Source: Streptomyces venezuelae (lineage in GTDB: Bacteria > Actinomycetota > Actinomycetes > Streptomycetales > Streptomycetaceae). Taken from it: a stretch of DNA of 64,000 nucleotides. The DNA lies in assembly GCF_008642375.1 (NCBI RefSeq), contig NZ_CP029194.1, positions 4,650,001 through 4,714,000 of the forward strand, in the 5' to 3' direction. The position numbers and the translations under genes are program-made. The notes beneath the pieces were generated by a model. The model had not been told where the DNA came from. It worked only from the letters and a program-made list of their open reading frames with translations, and did not search any database. Below are positions 25,306 to 32,784 of the stretch, piece after piece (position 1 is the first letter of the stretch; each line of letters begins with the position of its first letter).

Positions 25306-25345
25306 CGTGAGGCCGCCCCGGTCCGACGACCGGGGCGGCCTCACG
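25306..25345. terminator. Bidirectional terminator between SPFH gene and crp
   Basis: An 18-bp perfect stem (arms 25306-25323 and 25328-25345) with a CGAC loop lies 15 bp from either stop codon. Confidence 0.9.
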
Positions 25346-25359
25346 CGTACGGCTCGGTG

Positions 25360-26034
25360 CTAGCGCGAGCGCTTCGCGAGGCGCTCCACGTCCAGCAGGA
25401 TCACGGCGCGGGCCTCAAGGCGCAGCCAGCCGCGCTGGGCGAAGTCGGCGAGCGCCTTGTTGACCGTCTCGCGGGAGGCGCCGACCAGCTGGGCCAGCTC
25501 CTCCTGGGTGAGGTCGTGGACGACGTGGATGCCCTCCTCCGACTGCACGCCGAAGCGGCGCGACAGGTCGAGGAGCGCGCGGGCGACACGGCCCGGCACG
25601 TCGGAGAAGACCAGGTCGGACATCTGGTCGTTCGTCTTGCGCAGTCGGCGGGCGACCGCGCGGAGCAGCGCGGTGGCCACCTCCGGGCGGGCGTTCAGCC
25701 AGGGCTGGAGGTCGCCGTGGCCGAGACCGAGCAGCTTGACCTCGGTCAGCGCCGTGGCGGTCGCGGTGCGCGGACCCGGGTCGAAGAGGGACAGCTCGCC
25801 GATGAGCTCGCCGGGGCCGAGGACCGCCAGCATGTTCTCGCGGCCGTCGGGGGAGGTGCGGTGCAGCTTGACCTTGCCTTCGGTGACCACGTACAGGCGG
25901 TCACCGGGGTCGCCTTCGTGGAACAGCGCGTCGCCACGGGCGAGCGTCGCCTCACTCATCGAGGCGCGCAGCTCGGCGGCCTGCTCGTCATCGAGCGCCG
26001 CGAAGAGCGGGGCGCGCCGCAGAACGTCGTCCAC
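25360..26034 (-). CDS. crp: cAMP receptor protein Crp (CRP/FNR family)
   Basis: The 224-residue protein has the length and sequence expected of Streptomyces Crp. Its cAMP-binding beta-roll carries the phosphate cassette 'PGELIGELSLFDPGPRTATATA', with the E and R-T residues that contact cAMP. A long C helix follows ('ATALLRAVARRLRKTNDQMSDLVFSDVPGRVARAL'), then a helix-turn-helix 'LTQEELAQLVGASRETVNKALADFAQRGWL'. Crp controls spore germination and antibiotic precursor supply in Streptomyces. The start is a GTG at 26034 with GGAG 9 nt upstream. A Crp-type operator at 26101-26114 suggests autoregulation. It is divergent from nth. Confidence 0.96.
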   Translation of the reverse strand: MDDVLRRAPLFAALDDEQAAELRASMSEATLARGDALFHEGDPGDRLYVVTEGKVKLHRTSPDGRENMLAVLGPGELIGELSLFDPGPRTATATALTEVKLLGLGHGDLQPWLNARPEVATALLRAVARRLRKTNDQMSDLVFSDVPGRVARALLDLSRRFGVQSEEGIHVVHDLTQEELAQLVGASRETVNKALADFAQRGWLRLEARAVILLDVERLAKRSR

Positions 26035-26100
26035 GAGTTCTCTCCATACTGTCGACCTGCTCAAAGGACCTGGGTCCCATGATGCCGGACGCACAAAACA

Positions 26101-26114
26101 GTGCGATCAATCAC
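26101..26114. promoter_or_regulatory. Putative Crp operator between crp and nth
   Basis: The 14-mer GTGCGATCAATCAC fits the Streptomyces Crp consensus GTG-N6-GNCAC with one mismatch (A for G) and extends to TCACA on the right. It is centred about 73 bp upstream of the crp GTG and 113 bp upstream of nth. Confidence 0.55.
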
Positions 26115-26220
26115 AACAAGTTTGACGCACTTGGCTACCCGTGCGTACGGCAGGGGCCCGATTGGGCTCCGATCGGCCATGCCCAGGGCGGATGTCGGTG
26201 GTGGCCCCTAGGCTGGCCGG

Positions 26221-27177
26221 GTGTCCAACTCGCCGGTGAGAGCGCAGGCCAAGGGGGCTGAAAGAGTGTCGGCCGAAGGTAATTCCGCTGTGGGCGAACA
26301 CGGCGTGTCGAAACGGGTGAAACCCTCGAATCGGAAGGCTGAGGGCCCCAAGCCAGCCAAGTCCGCCGCCAGGCCCGTCGCGAAGTCCGCCGCCAAGACC
26401 GCCGCCAAGCCGGAGTCGCGGCTCGCCATGGTCCGGCGGGCACGGAAGATCAACCGCGAGCTGGCCGAGGTCTTCCCGTACGCCCATCCGGAGCTCGACT
26501 TCCGGAACCCCTTCGAGCTGCTCGTCGCCACGGTCCTCTCCGCGCAGACCACCGACCTGCGGGTCAACCAGACCACCCCCGCGCTCTTCGCGAAGTACCC
26601 CACGCCCGAGGACCTCGCCGCCGCCGTGCCGGAGGAGGTCGAGGAGCTGATCCGCCCGACCGGCTTCTTCCGGGCCAAGACCAGGTCGATCATGGGCCTG
26701 GCCGCCGCCCTGAGGGACGACTTCGGCGGAGAGGTCCCCGGCCGCCTGGAGGACCTCGTCAAGCTCCCCGGCGTCGGCCGCAAGACCGCGTTCGTCGTCC
26801 TCGGCAACGCCTTCGGGGTCCCCGGGATCACCGTCGACACCCACTTCATGCGCCTCGTCCGGCGCTGGAGGTGGACCGAGCAGGAGGACCCGGTCAAGAT
26901 CGAGGCGGAGATCGCCGAGATCTTCCCGAAGAGCGAGTGGACCATGCTCTCGCACCGGGTGATCTTCCACGGCCGCCGGATCTGCCACGCCCGCAAGCCC
27001 GCGTGCGGCGCCTGCCCGATCACCCACCTCTGCCCCTCGTACGGCGAGGGCGAGACGGACCCGGAGAAGGCGAGAAAGCTGCTCAAGTACGAGATGGGCG
27101 GCTTCCCCGGCCAGCGGCTCGACCCGCCGCCCGGCTACCCGGGCCGCCCCGCGCCCCCGCTGGGAGCGAGCGGCTGA
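26221..27177 (+). CDS. nth: Endonuclease III (DNA glycosylase/AP lyase)
   Basis: The 318-residue enzyme excises oxidised pyrimidines. After a ~75-residue Lys/Ala-rich tail comes the conserved core: 'FELLVATVLSAQTTDLRVNQ', the helix-hairpin-helix LPGVGRKTA with the catalytic Lys, 'GITVDTHFMRLVRR' with the catalytic Asp, and a [4Fe-4S] site with the exact C-x6-C-x2-C-x5-C spacing (CHARKPACGACPITHLC). The tail is unlike E. coli Nth and may bind DNA non-specifically. The start may be the GTG at 26221 or a GTG at 26266; the latter has a better purine run. It is divergent from crp, as in mycobacteria. Confidence 0.94.
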   Translation: MSNSPVRAQAKGAERVSAEGNSAVGEHGVSKRVKPSNRKAEGPKPAKSAARPVAKSAAKTAAKPESRLAMVRRARKINRELAEVFPYAHPELDFRNPFELLVATVLSAQTTDLRVNQTTPALFAKYPTPEDLAAAVPEEVEELIRPTGFFRAKTRSIMGLAAALRDDFGGEVPGRLEDLVKLPGVGRKTAFVVLGNAFGVPGITVDTHFMRLVRRWRWTEQEDPVKIEAEIAEIFPKSEWTMLSHRVIFHGRRICHARKPACGACPITHLCPSYGEGETDPEKARKLLKYEMGGFPGQRLDPPPGYPGRPAPPLGASG

Positions 27178-27271
27178 GCCCCAGCGGCTGAGCCCGAGCC
27201 CCTGGGCCCGCGGAGAGGGCCCGCAGGGAACGAACACGTCCATCGATCGCGTTGTGAAACACGGGGTGCCT

Positions 27272-28015
27272 ATGACGCGCACTGACGAAGACATCGAAGA
27301 CGTCCACGACGAGCACGTGCACGGCGAAGGGGCCCGCGCCCCCGGTACCGGCGGTCTGCTCGACAGGAGCGGGCTGCCGGGCTGGCTCGGCCCCGTCGAC
27401 CGGGCCGCCCGCACGGTCGCGCCCGAGCAGCTGAGCCGCTTCCTGCCGCCCGAGAGCGGCGCGGGCCGCCAGTCCGCCGTCCTCGTCCTCTTCGGCGAGG
27501 GCGAGCGGGGACCCGAGCTGCTGCTCATGGAGCGCGCCGGCAGCCTCCGCTCGCACGCCGGGCAGCCCTCCTTCCCCGGCGGCGCCCTCGACCCCGAGGA
27601 CGGTGACCCGGCGGACGGCGGGCTGCTGCGTGCCGCCCTGCGGGAGGCCCAGGAGGAGACCGGACTCGACCCTGCGGGCGTCCAGATCTTCGGCGTGCTG
27701 CCGCAGCTCTACATCCCGGTCAGCGGCTTCGTCGTCACCCCCGTCCTCGGCTGGTGGCGCGTCCCGAGCCCGGTCGGGGTCGTCGACCCGGGCGAGACCG
27801 CCCGCGTCTTCACCGTGCCCGTGGCGGATCTCACGGATCCCGCGAACCGCGCGACGACCGTCCACCCGAGCGGCCACCAGGGCCCCGGCTTCCTGGTCGA
27901 GTCCGCTCTGGTCTGGGGTTTTACGGCCGGAGTGATCGACCGGCTACTGCACTTCTCGGGCTGGGAGCGCCCCTGGGACCGGTCCAAGCAGGTCCCGCTC
28001 GACTGGCGCTCATGA
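27272..28015 (+). CDS. Nudix hydrolase, CoA pyrophosphatase type
   Basis: The 247-residue protein carries the UPF0035-type signature before the Nudix box ('LLMERAGSLRSHAGQPSFPGG'), which is the CoA-recognition motif of CoA pyrophosphatases, then 'ALDPEDGD...LREAQEETGLD' with the catalytic Glu residues. It should cleave CoA to 3',5'-ADP and phosphopantetheine. The ATG at 27272 with GGGG 7 nt upstream is preferred over the GTG at 27254. It lies between nth and the MarP-type protease as in M. tuberculosis (Rv3672c), but the thioredoxin-like gene found there is absent. Confidence 0.9.
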   Translation: MTRTDEDIEDVHDEHVHGEGARAPGTGGLLDRSGLPGWLGPVDRAARTVAPEQLSRFLPPESGAGRQSAVLVLFGEGERGPELLLMERAGSLRSHAGQPSFPGGALDPEDGDPADGGLLRAALREAQEETGLDPAGVQIFGVLPQLYIPVSGFVVTPVLGWWRVPSPVGVVDPGETARVFTVPVADLTDPANRATTVHPSGHQGPGFLVESALVWGFTAGVIDRLLHFSGWERPWDRSKQVPLDWRS

Positions 28016-28061
28016 CAGGCTGACCCCGGGCGACCGAAACGAATTTGCGAGGCTATCGACG

Positions 28062-29261
28062 GTGAACGTGCTGGACATCTTGTTGCTGCTCGCCGCCGTG
28101 TGGTTCGCCGTCATCGGATATCGCCAGGGATTCGTGGTCGGCATCCTGTCGGTGGTCGGGTTCCTCGGCGGCGGTCTCGTCGCCGTTCTGCTGCTCCCGA
28201 TCCTCTGGGACCAGCTGACGGACAACAGCGAGGTCTCGACCACGGCGACGGTCGTCTTCGTGATGGTGGTCATCGTCTGCGCCTCGGTCGGCCAGGCGTT
28301 CACCACCCACCTCGGCAACAAGCTCCGCCGGCACATCACCTGGTCGCCGGTGCGTGCCCTGGACGCCACCGGCGGCGCGCTGGTCAACGTCGTCGCGATG
28401 CTGCTGGTGGCCTGGCTGATCGGCTCGGCCCTGGCCCGGACCTCGCTGCCCACCGTGGGCAAGGAGGTGCGGAACTCCAAGGTCCTGCTCGGGGTGGAGC
28501 AGGTGATGCCGGATCAGGCGTCCCGCTGGTTCGACGACTTCAGCTCCATGCTGGCCCGCAGCGGCTTCCCCCCGGTCTTCAGCCCCTTCGCCAACGAGCC
28601 GATCACCCCGGTCACCCCGCCCGACCCGGAGCTCGCCGACAGCCCGGTCGCCGCCCGCGCCCAGCGCTCCATCGTGAAGGTCGTCGGCACCGCGCAGAGC
28701 TGCGGCAAGGTCTTCGAGGGCACCGGCTTCGTCTTCGCCGACCGCCGGGTCATGACCAACGCCCACGTCGTCGGCGGAGTCGACGAGCCGACCGTCCAGA
28801 TAGGCGGTGAGGGCAAGCTCTACGACGCCAAGGTCGTGCTCTACGACTGGCAGCGCGACATCGCCGTCCTGGACGTGCCGGACCTCAAGGCGCAGCCGCT
28901 GAACTTCACCGAGCAGGACGCCCGCAGCGGCGACGACGCGATCATCGCCGGCTTCCCGGAGAACGGCTCGTACGACGTGCGCTCGGCACGCGTGCGGGGC
29001 CGCATCAGCGCCAAGGGACCCGACATCTACCAGCGGGACGAGGTGCGCAGGGACGTGTACTCGCTGTACGCGACGGTGCGCCAGGGCAACTCCGGCGGCC
29101 CCCTCCTCACCGAGGACGGCGAGGTGAACGGCGTGATCTTCGCCCGCTCCCTCGACGACGTGAACACCGGTTACGCCCTGACGGTCGACGAGATCCGCGA
29201 GGACATCGAGCGCGGGAAGACCGCCGTCCAGCAGGTCGACACCCAGGGCTGCGCGCTGTAG
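28062..29261 (+). CDS. MarP-type membrane serine protease (CvpA-like membrane part + trypsin domain)
   Basis: The 399-residue protein has four N-terminal membrane helices of the CvpA/colicin V type (residues 1-130), a linker, and a chymotrypsin-fold domain outside the cell. The catalytic triad is His235 (TNAHVVGG), Asp266 (QRDIAVLDV) and Ser344 (GNSGGPL). Cysteines at SCGKVFEG and at the C-terminal GCAL correspond to the regulatory disulfide positions of mycobacterial MarP (Rv3671c), which protects the cell at acid pH by processing a peptidoglycan hydrolase. The start is a GTG at 28062. It sits in the nth-Nudix-protease order conserved with mycobacteria. Confidence 0.94.
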   Translation: MNVLDILLLLAAVWFAVIGYRQGFVVGILSVVGFLGGGLVAVLLLPILWDQLTDNSEVSTTATVVFVMVVIVCASVGQAFTTHLGNKLRRHITWSPVRALDATGGALVNVVAMLLVAWLIGSALARTSLPTVGKEVRNSKVLLGVEQVMPDQASRWFDDFSSMLARSGFPPVFSPFANEPITPVTPPDPELADSPVAARAQRSIVKVVGTAQSCGKVFEGTGFVFADRRVMTNAHVVGGVDEPTVQIGGEGKLYDAKVVLYDWQRDIAVLDVPDLKAQPLNFTEQDARSGDDAIIAGFPENGSYDVRSARVRGRISAKGPDIYQRDEVRRDVYSLYATVRQGNSGGPLLTEDGEVNGVIFARSLDDVNTGYALTVDEIREDIERGKTAVQQVDTQGCAL

Positions 29262-29270
29262 CCAGCGGCG

Positions 29271-29299
29271 CCGCCCCGGGGGCCGTACCCCCCGGGCGG
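29271..29299 (+). terminator. Likely terminator of the protease gene
   Basis: An 11-bp stem with a single bulged C (CCGCCC-CGGGGG region pairing with CCCCCGGGCGG) begins 10 bp after the stop codon. Confidence 0.6.
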
Positions 29300-29303
29300 T
29301 CGT

Positions 29304-29317
29304 ACCCCCTAGGGGGT
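29304..29317. promoter_or_regulatory. 14-bp perfect palindrome
   Basis: ACCCCCTAGGGGGT is a perfect palindrome with no loop, so it is better suited to a dimeric protein than to an RNA hairpin. It lies 5 bp after the protease terminator. Confidence 0.35.
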
Positions 29318-29503
29318 GTCGCGTGGATGCCGGAGCCGGGCCGAGACCCACCGCGCCCGGCGGCGCAGAATGCGCGAGATCCCTACCTCTGGCACGGTGC
29401 GCGCGTGGCCCTGGTCCTGCGGGCCACCCCTCTCTCGGGAGCCCGGCCCAGCGGCCGAGCGGCGGTTGCGTGCTGTGTCACTGTAGTCGTGCGTCCAGCC
29501 CAT
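29309..29503 (-). CDS. Doubtful small basic protein, 64 aa
   Basis: An ATG at 29503 opens MGWTHDYSDTARNRRSAAGP..., ending in an Arg-rich tail (RILRRRARWVSARLRHP). Third positions are strongly GC-biased, which favours coding, but the ribosome site is poor (GGGG directly next to the ATG) and no family is recognised. The remaining gap from 29262 to 29638 holds only the terminator and palindrome noted separately. Confidence 0.3.
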   Translation of the reverse strand: MGWTHDYSDTARNRRSAAGPGSRERGGPQDQGHARTVPEVGISRILRRRARWVSARLRHPRDTP

Positions 29504-29638
29504 ACCCCGACGTCTGCCCGTGCCCCAAGGTCGGTAACCGCCCGGGGGCCCGCCAATTGGAGTATGCGCCGGGCACATGGCCGTTCGACGGATGCCTGTG
29601 CGTCAGAAGCCTGGCCGGAAAGCGGTGCGGACGGAGCG

Positions 29639-30574
29639 TCAGCGATCCGGCTCGGGGTCCTTCAGCCAGTTGACGAGCTCCGTGGAGAAGGCCACCGGGT
29701 CCTCCTCGTGCGGGAAATGGCCGAGACCGTCGAAGAGCCGCCAGCGGTACGGCGCCTCCACGTACTCGCCCGAGCCGGCCGCGCTGCGGGTCCGCATCAC
29801 CGGGTCCAGGGAGCCGTGGAGGTGCAGCGTCGGCACCCGCACGGGCCGCTTCATGCGCCGGTTGAACTGGATGCCGTCCGGGCGGGCCAGGGACCGCACC
29901 ATCCAGCGGTACGGCTCGATCGAGCAGTGCGCCGTCGACGGGACCAGCATCGCCCGCCGGTACACCTCGACGGCGTCCTCGTCGGCGGGGCGCGGCCCCG
30001 ACCATTCGTGGATCAGCTCCCCGACGAGCGCCGCGTCGTCCGCGACGAGCCGGCGCTCCGGCAGCCACGGCCGCTGGAAGCCCCAGATGTGCGAGCCGGC
30101 CCGCGACTGCGCGAAGTCCGAGAGCATCGCCGAGCGCCAGCGGCGCGGGTGCGGCATCGAGGAGACGGCCAGGCGGCGCACCAGCTTGGGCCGCATCACG
30201 GCCGCCGTCCAGGCGAGGTAGCCGCCCAGGTCGTGCCCGACGAGCGCCGCGTCCGGTTCCCCGAGGGAGCGGATGACGCCGGTGATGTCGAGGGCCAGGT
30301 TGGCGGGGTCGTAACCGCGGGGTGTGCGGTCGCTGCCGCCGACCCCGCGCAGGTCCATCGCGACGGCCCGGAACCCCGCCTCGGCGAGGGCCGGCAGCTG
30401 GTGGCGCCAGGTCCACCAGAACTGCGGGAAGCCGTGCAGGAGCAGCACCAGCGGGCCGTCGCCCATCTCGGCGATGTGGAAGCGGGCGCCGTTGGCGGCC
30501 ACGTCGCGATGGGTCCACGGCCCGTCGAGCCGGACGGGCCCGCCGTTGCCGCTGCTGCTCTCGGGGAGGGTCAT
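29639..30574 (-). CDS. Epoxide hydrolase-like alpha/beta hydrolase (EphE type)
   Basis: The 311-residue protein has the oxyanion motif HGFPQFWWTWRHQL, 'DLRGVGGSDRTPRGYD', the nucleophile elbow GHDLGG with Asp as nucleophile, which marks epoxide hydrolases or haloalkane dehalogenases rather than esterases, and 'GLGHFPHEEDP' with the catalytic His. Lid tyrosines are less clear. It overlaps the holin-like gene by ATGA, the same pair as Rv3669-ephE in M. tuberculosis. It probably acts in the cytoplasm on an unknown epoxide or ester. Confidence 0.9.
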   Translation of the reverse strand: MTLPESSSGNGGPVRLDGPWTHRDVAANGARFHIAEMGDGPLVLLLHGFPQFWWTWRHQLPALAEAGFRAVAMDLRGVGGSDRTPRGYDPANLALDITGVIRSLGEPDAALVGHDLGGYLAWTAAVMRPKLVRRLAVSSMPHPRRWRSAMLSDFAQSRAGSHIWGFQRPWLPERRLVADDAALVGELIHEWSGPRPADEDAVEVYRRAMLVPSTAHCSIEPYRWMVRSLARPDGIQFNRRMKRPVRVPTLHLHGSLDPVMRTRSAAGSGEYVEAPYRWRLFDGLGHFPHEEDPVAFSTELVNWLKDPEPDR

Positions 30575-31056
30575 ACGGACGAGCGTGCCACAGCGGAGGC
30601 CTTGTCCAGTGCCGGGCGCTGCTCCGGACGGGGGTGCGGCTTCACGTTCTGCATGATCGCCGCGGTCTGCTTGGCGGAGGCGATGGACTTCTCCGGCGGC
30701 TTCACCTTGCGGAACTTGGCGTACGCCACGAAGCCGAGGAGGCACGCGAGCAACACGTTCGCCGTGAAGGAGAGGAGGAAGCACCAGACGAGGTTCCAGC
30801 CCCCGTTGCCGTTGTGCCCGCCGGTCCAGGTGTTGATGGCGTACGCGAGCGCGAAGCTCAGCATCGGCAGCGAGAACAGCAGCACGACGCCGGCTGCGAT
30901 GCCCGCGGCACTGCCGATCGCGCCGCGCTTGACGTCCTGCTTGACCTCGGCCTTGGCCAGGGCGATCTCGTCGTGCACCAGCGCGGACATCTCGGCGGTC
31001 GCCGAGGCGACCAGCTGGCCGAGGCTGCGCTCGGTGCCGTCGAACGGGTCGCTCAT
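30571..31056 (-). CDS. Phage-holin-superfamily-like membrane protein (Rv3669 type)
   Basis: The 161-residue protein starts with an amphipathic region ('SLGQLVASATAEMSALVHDEIALAKAEVKQDVKR'), then two membrane helices ('AIGSAAGIAAGVVLLFSLPMLSFALAYAI' and 'LVWCFLLSFTANVLLACLLGFVAYA') and a basic tail. This is the Actinobacterial 'phage holin family' architecture (related to YqjE/DUF1469). It is not from a phage here, since it lies in a chromosomal block shared with mycobacteria. The ATG at 31056 gives MSDPFDGTERS with GGGAG upstream. It is translationally coupled to the hydrolase. Confidence 0.88.
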   Translation of the reverse strand: MSDPFDGTERSLGQLVASATAEMSALVHDEIALAKAEVKQDVKRGAIGSAAGIAAGVVLLFSLPMLSFALAYAINTWTGGHNGNGGWNLVWCFLLSFTANVLLACLLGFVAYAKFRKVKPPEKSIASAKQTAAIMQNVKPHPRPEQRPALDKASAVARSSV

Positions 31057-31145
31057 CGCTGCTCCCTCTTCTCTTCTGCGGTCCGAGGCTCTCCACACGG
31101 GTGCGAGTCCTCTTCTGCGGTCCGACTTCTACGGTCCGACTCAGA

Positions 31146-32537
31146 TCATGCCGGACGGTCGGCGTCGTCGCGCGATGCCCCCGCCGCTCGGGCGCGCTCG
31201 CGGTGCTCGGCGGCCTTCCTCTCGTAGATCTCCGCCATGCGCAGGTGGTACGCGGGGTTGTCCTGCTCGTAGATGTCGGGGATGCCGTCCTGGTCGTCGT
31301 CGCGCTCCTCGTCGGCGATGAGCGACTGGTAGGTGCGGACCCGGAGCTTCAGGAGGACGGAGGCGAAGACGGCCGCGATGAGGGAGCCGATGAGGACGGC
31401 GGCCTTCACCTCGTCGGTGAGGGCGGCGTCGCCGGCGAAGGCGAGTTCGCCGATGAGCAGCGAGACGGTGAAGCCGATGCCGGCGAGGGAGGCGACGGCG
31501 AAGACGTCCGGCCAGTTCAGGTCGGGGTTGAGCTCGGCCCGGGTGAAGCGGGCGGCGAGCCAGGTGCCGCCGAAGATGCCGATGGCCTTGCCGACGACGA
31601 GGCCGAGGACGACGCCGAGGGTGACCGGCTGGGTGAAGACGTCCCCGATCGCCCCGCCGGAGACGCTGACGCCGGCGGAGAAGAGCGCGAACAGCGGGAC
31701 GGCGAGGCCGGCGGAGAGCGGTCGTACGAGGTGCTCGATGTGCTCGCCGGGGGAGTGCTCCTCGCCCTCGCGGGTGGTGCAGCGCAGCATCAGGCCCATC
31801 GCGACGCCGGCGATGGTGGCGTGGACGCCGCTGTTGTACATGAGGGCCCAGATGACGAGGGCCAGCGGGACGTACACGTACCAGCCGCGGACGTCCTTGC
31901 GGAGGAGCAGCCAGAAGACGACGAGTCCGGCGATCGCGCCGCCGAGGGCGGCGAAGTCCAGGTCGCTGGTGAAGAAGATCGCGATGATCAGGATCGCGAA
32001 GAGGTCGTCGACGACGGCGAGGGTCAGCAGGAACGCGCGCAGCGCGGACGGCAGCGAGGTGCCGATGACGGCGAGGACGGCGAGCGCGAAGGCGATGTCG
32101 GTCGCGGTGGGTACGGCCCAGCCGTCCATCGAGCCGTTGCCGAGGGTGTTGACCAGGGCGTAGACGAGGGCGGGCGCGGCCATGCCGCAGATCGCGGCGA
32201 TGACGGGGAGCGCGGCGGCCTTGGGGTCGCGCAGCTCGCCCGCGACGAGCTCGCGCTTGAGTTCGATGCCGGCGACGAAGAAGAAGACGGCGAGGAGGCC
32301 GTCGGCCGCCCAGTGCTGGATCGACAGGTCGAGGCCGAGGGCGGCGGGGCCTATGTGGAAGTTCTGTACGGCCTTGTAGCTGTCCGCCGCGGGGGTGTTG
32401 GCCCAGATGAGGGCGGCGACGGCGGCGAGGAGGAGGAGCACACCGCCGACGGTCTCGGTGCGCAGGGCGTCGGCGAGGTACCGCCGCTCGGGCAGGGAGA
32501 GCAGGCCGAGGAACTTGCGGTCGGTGGGCGCAGACAC
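31146..32537 (-). CDS. nhaA: Na+/H+ antiporter NhaA
   Basis: The 463-residue antiporter has ~11-12 membrane helices and the NhaA family blocks: 'GLLAVFFFVAGIELKRELVAGEL', 'GWAVPTATDIAFALAVLAV', 'LLTLAVVDDLFAILIIAIFF' with the paired Asp residues that carry Na+/H+, and 'GIGFTVSLLIGELAF'. A charged 60-residue cytoplasmic tail follows. The GTG at 32537 has GGAGG 8 nt upstream. It exports sodium using the proton gradient and may help pH homeostasis beside the acid-stress protease gene. Confidence 0.95.
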   Translation of the reverse strand: MSAPTDRKFLGLLSLPERRYLADALRTETVGGVLLLLAAVAALIWANTPAADSYKAVQNFHIGPAALGLDLSIQHWAADGLLAVFFFVAGIELKRELVAGELRDPKAAALPVIAAICGMAAPALVYALVNTLGNGSMDGWAVPTATDIAFALAVLAVIGTSLPSALRAFLLTLAVVDDLFAILIIAIFFTSDLDFAALGGAIAGLVVFWLLLRKDVRGWYVYVPLALVIWALMYNSGVHATIAGVAMGLMLRCTTREGEEHSPGEHIEHLVRPLSAGLAVPLFALFSAGVSVSGGAIGDVFTQPVTLGVVLGLVVGKAIGIFGGTWLAARFTRAELNPDLNWPDVFAVASLAGIGFTVSLLIGELAFAGDAALTDEVKAAVLIGSLIAAVFASVLLKLRVRTYQSLIADEERDDDQDGIPDIYEQDNPAYHLRMAEIYERKAAEHRERARAAGASRDDADRPA

Positions 32538-32720
32538 GTGGGAATCCTCCGTCGGGCAGGCAGGGCGAAGCACATGCCGACCAGACTTCCCGGCTCACCT
32601 AGGTCTTTCTGACGCGTTCCTGACGCGTTCCTTACTTTACCTAACGAGCGAGGGGTGTTGTCCGGCGGGATTCACTTTATGGATATTGAGGCGTTTCGTC
32701 CCTTCGGGCCCGGCATGCGG

Positions 32721-32752
32721 AACGCCCGCCCCGAAGGCTCGGGACGGGCGTT
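32721..32752 (-). terminator. Terminator of acs
   Basis: An 8-bp outer stem (AACGCCCG / CGGGCGTT) with an inner CCCCGA/TCGGG pairing lies 33 bp past the acs stop codon. Confidence 0.75.
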
Positions 32753-32784
32753 TCGTGTCGTACGCGGCGACGGCCGCCGGCCGG

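Noticed and set aside
30571..31056. Holin-like gene as a sign of prophage
   Set aside because: No other phage gene is near, and the same gene pair with an epoxide hydrolase occurs at the equivalent mycobacterial locus. The domain name is historical.
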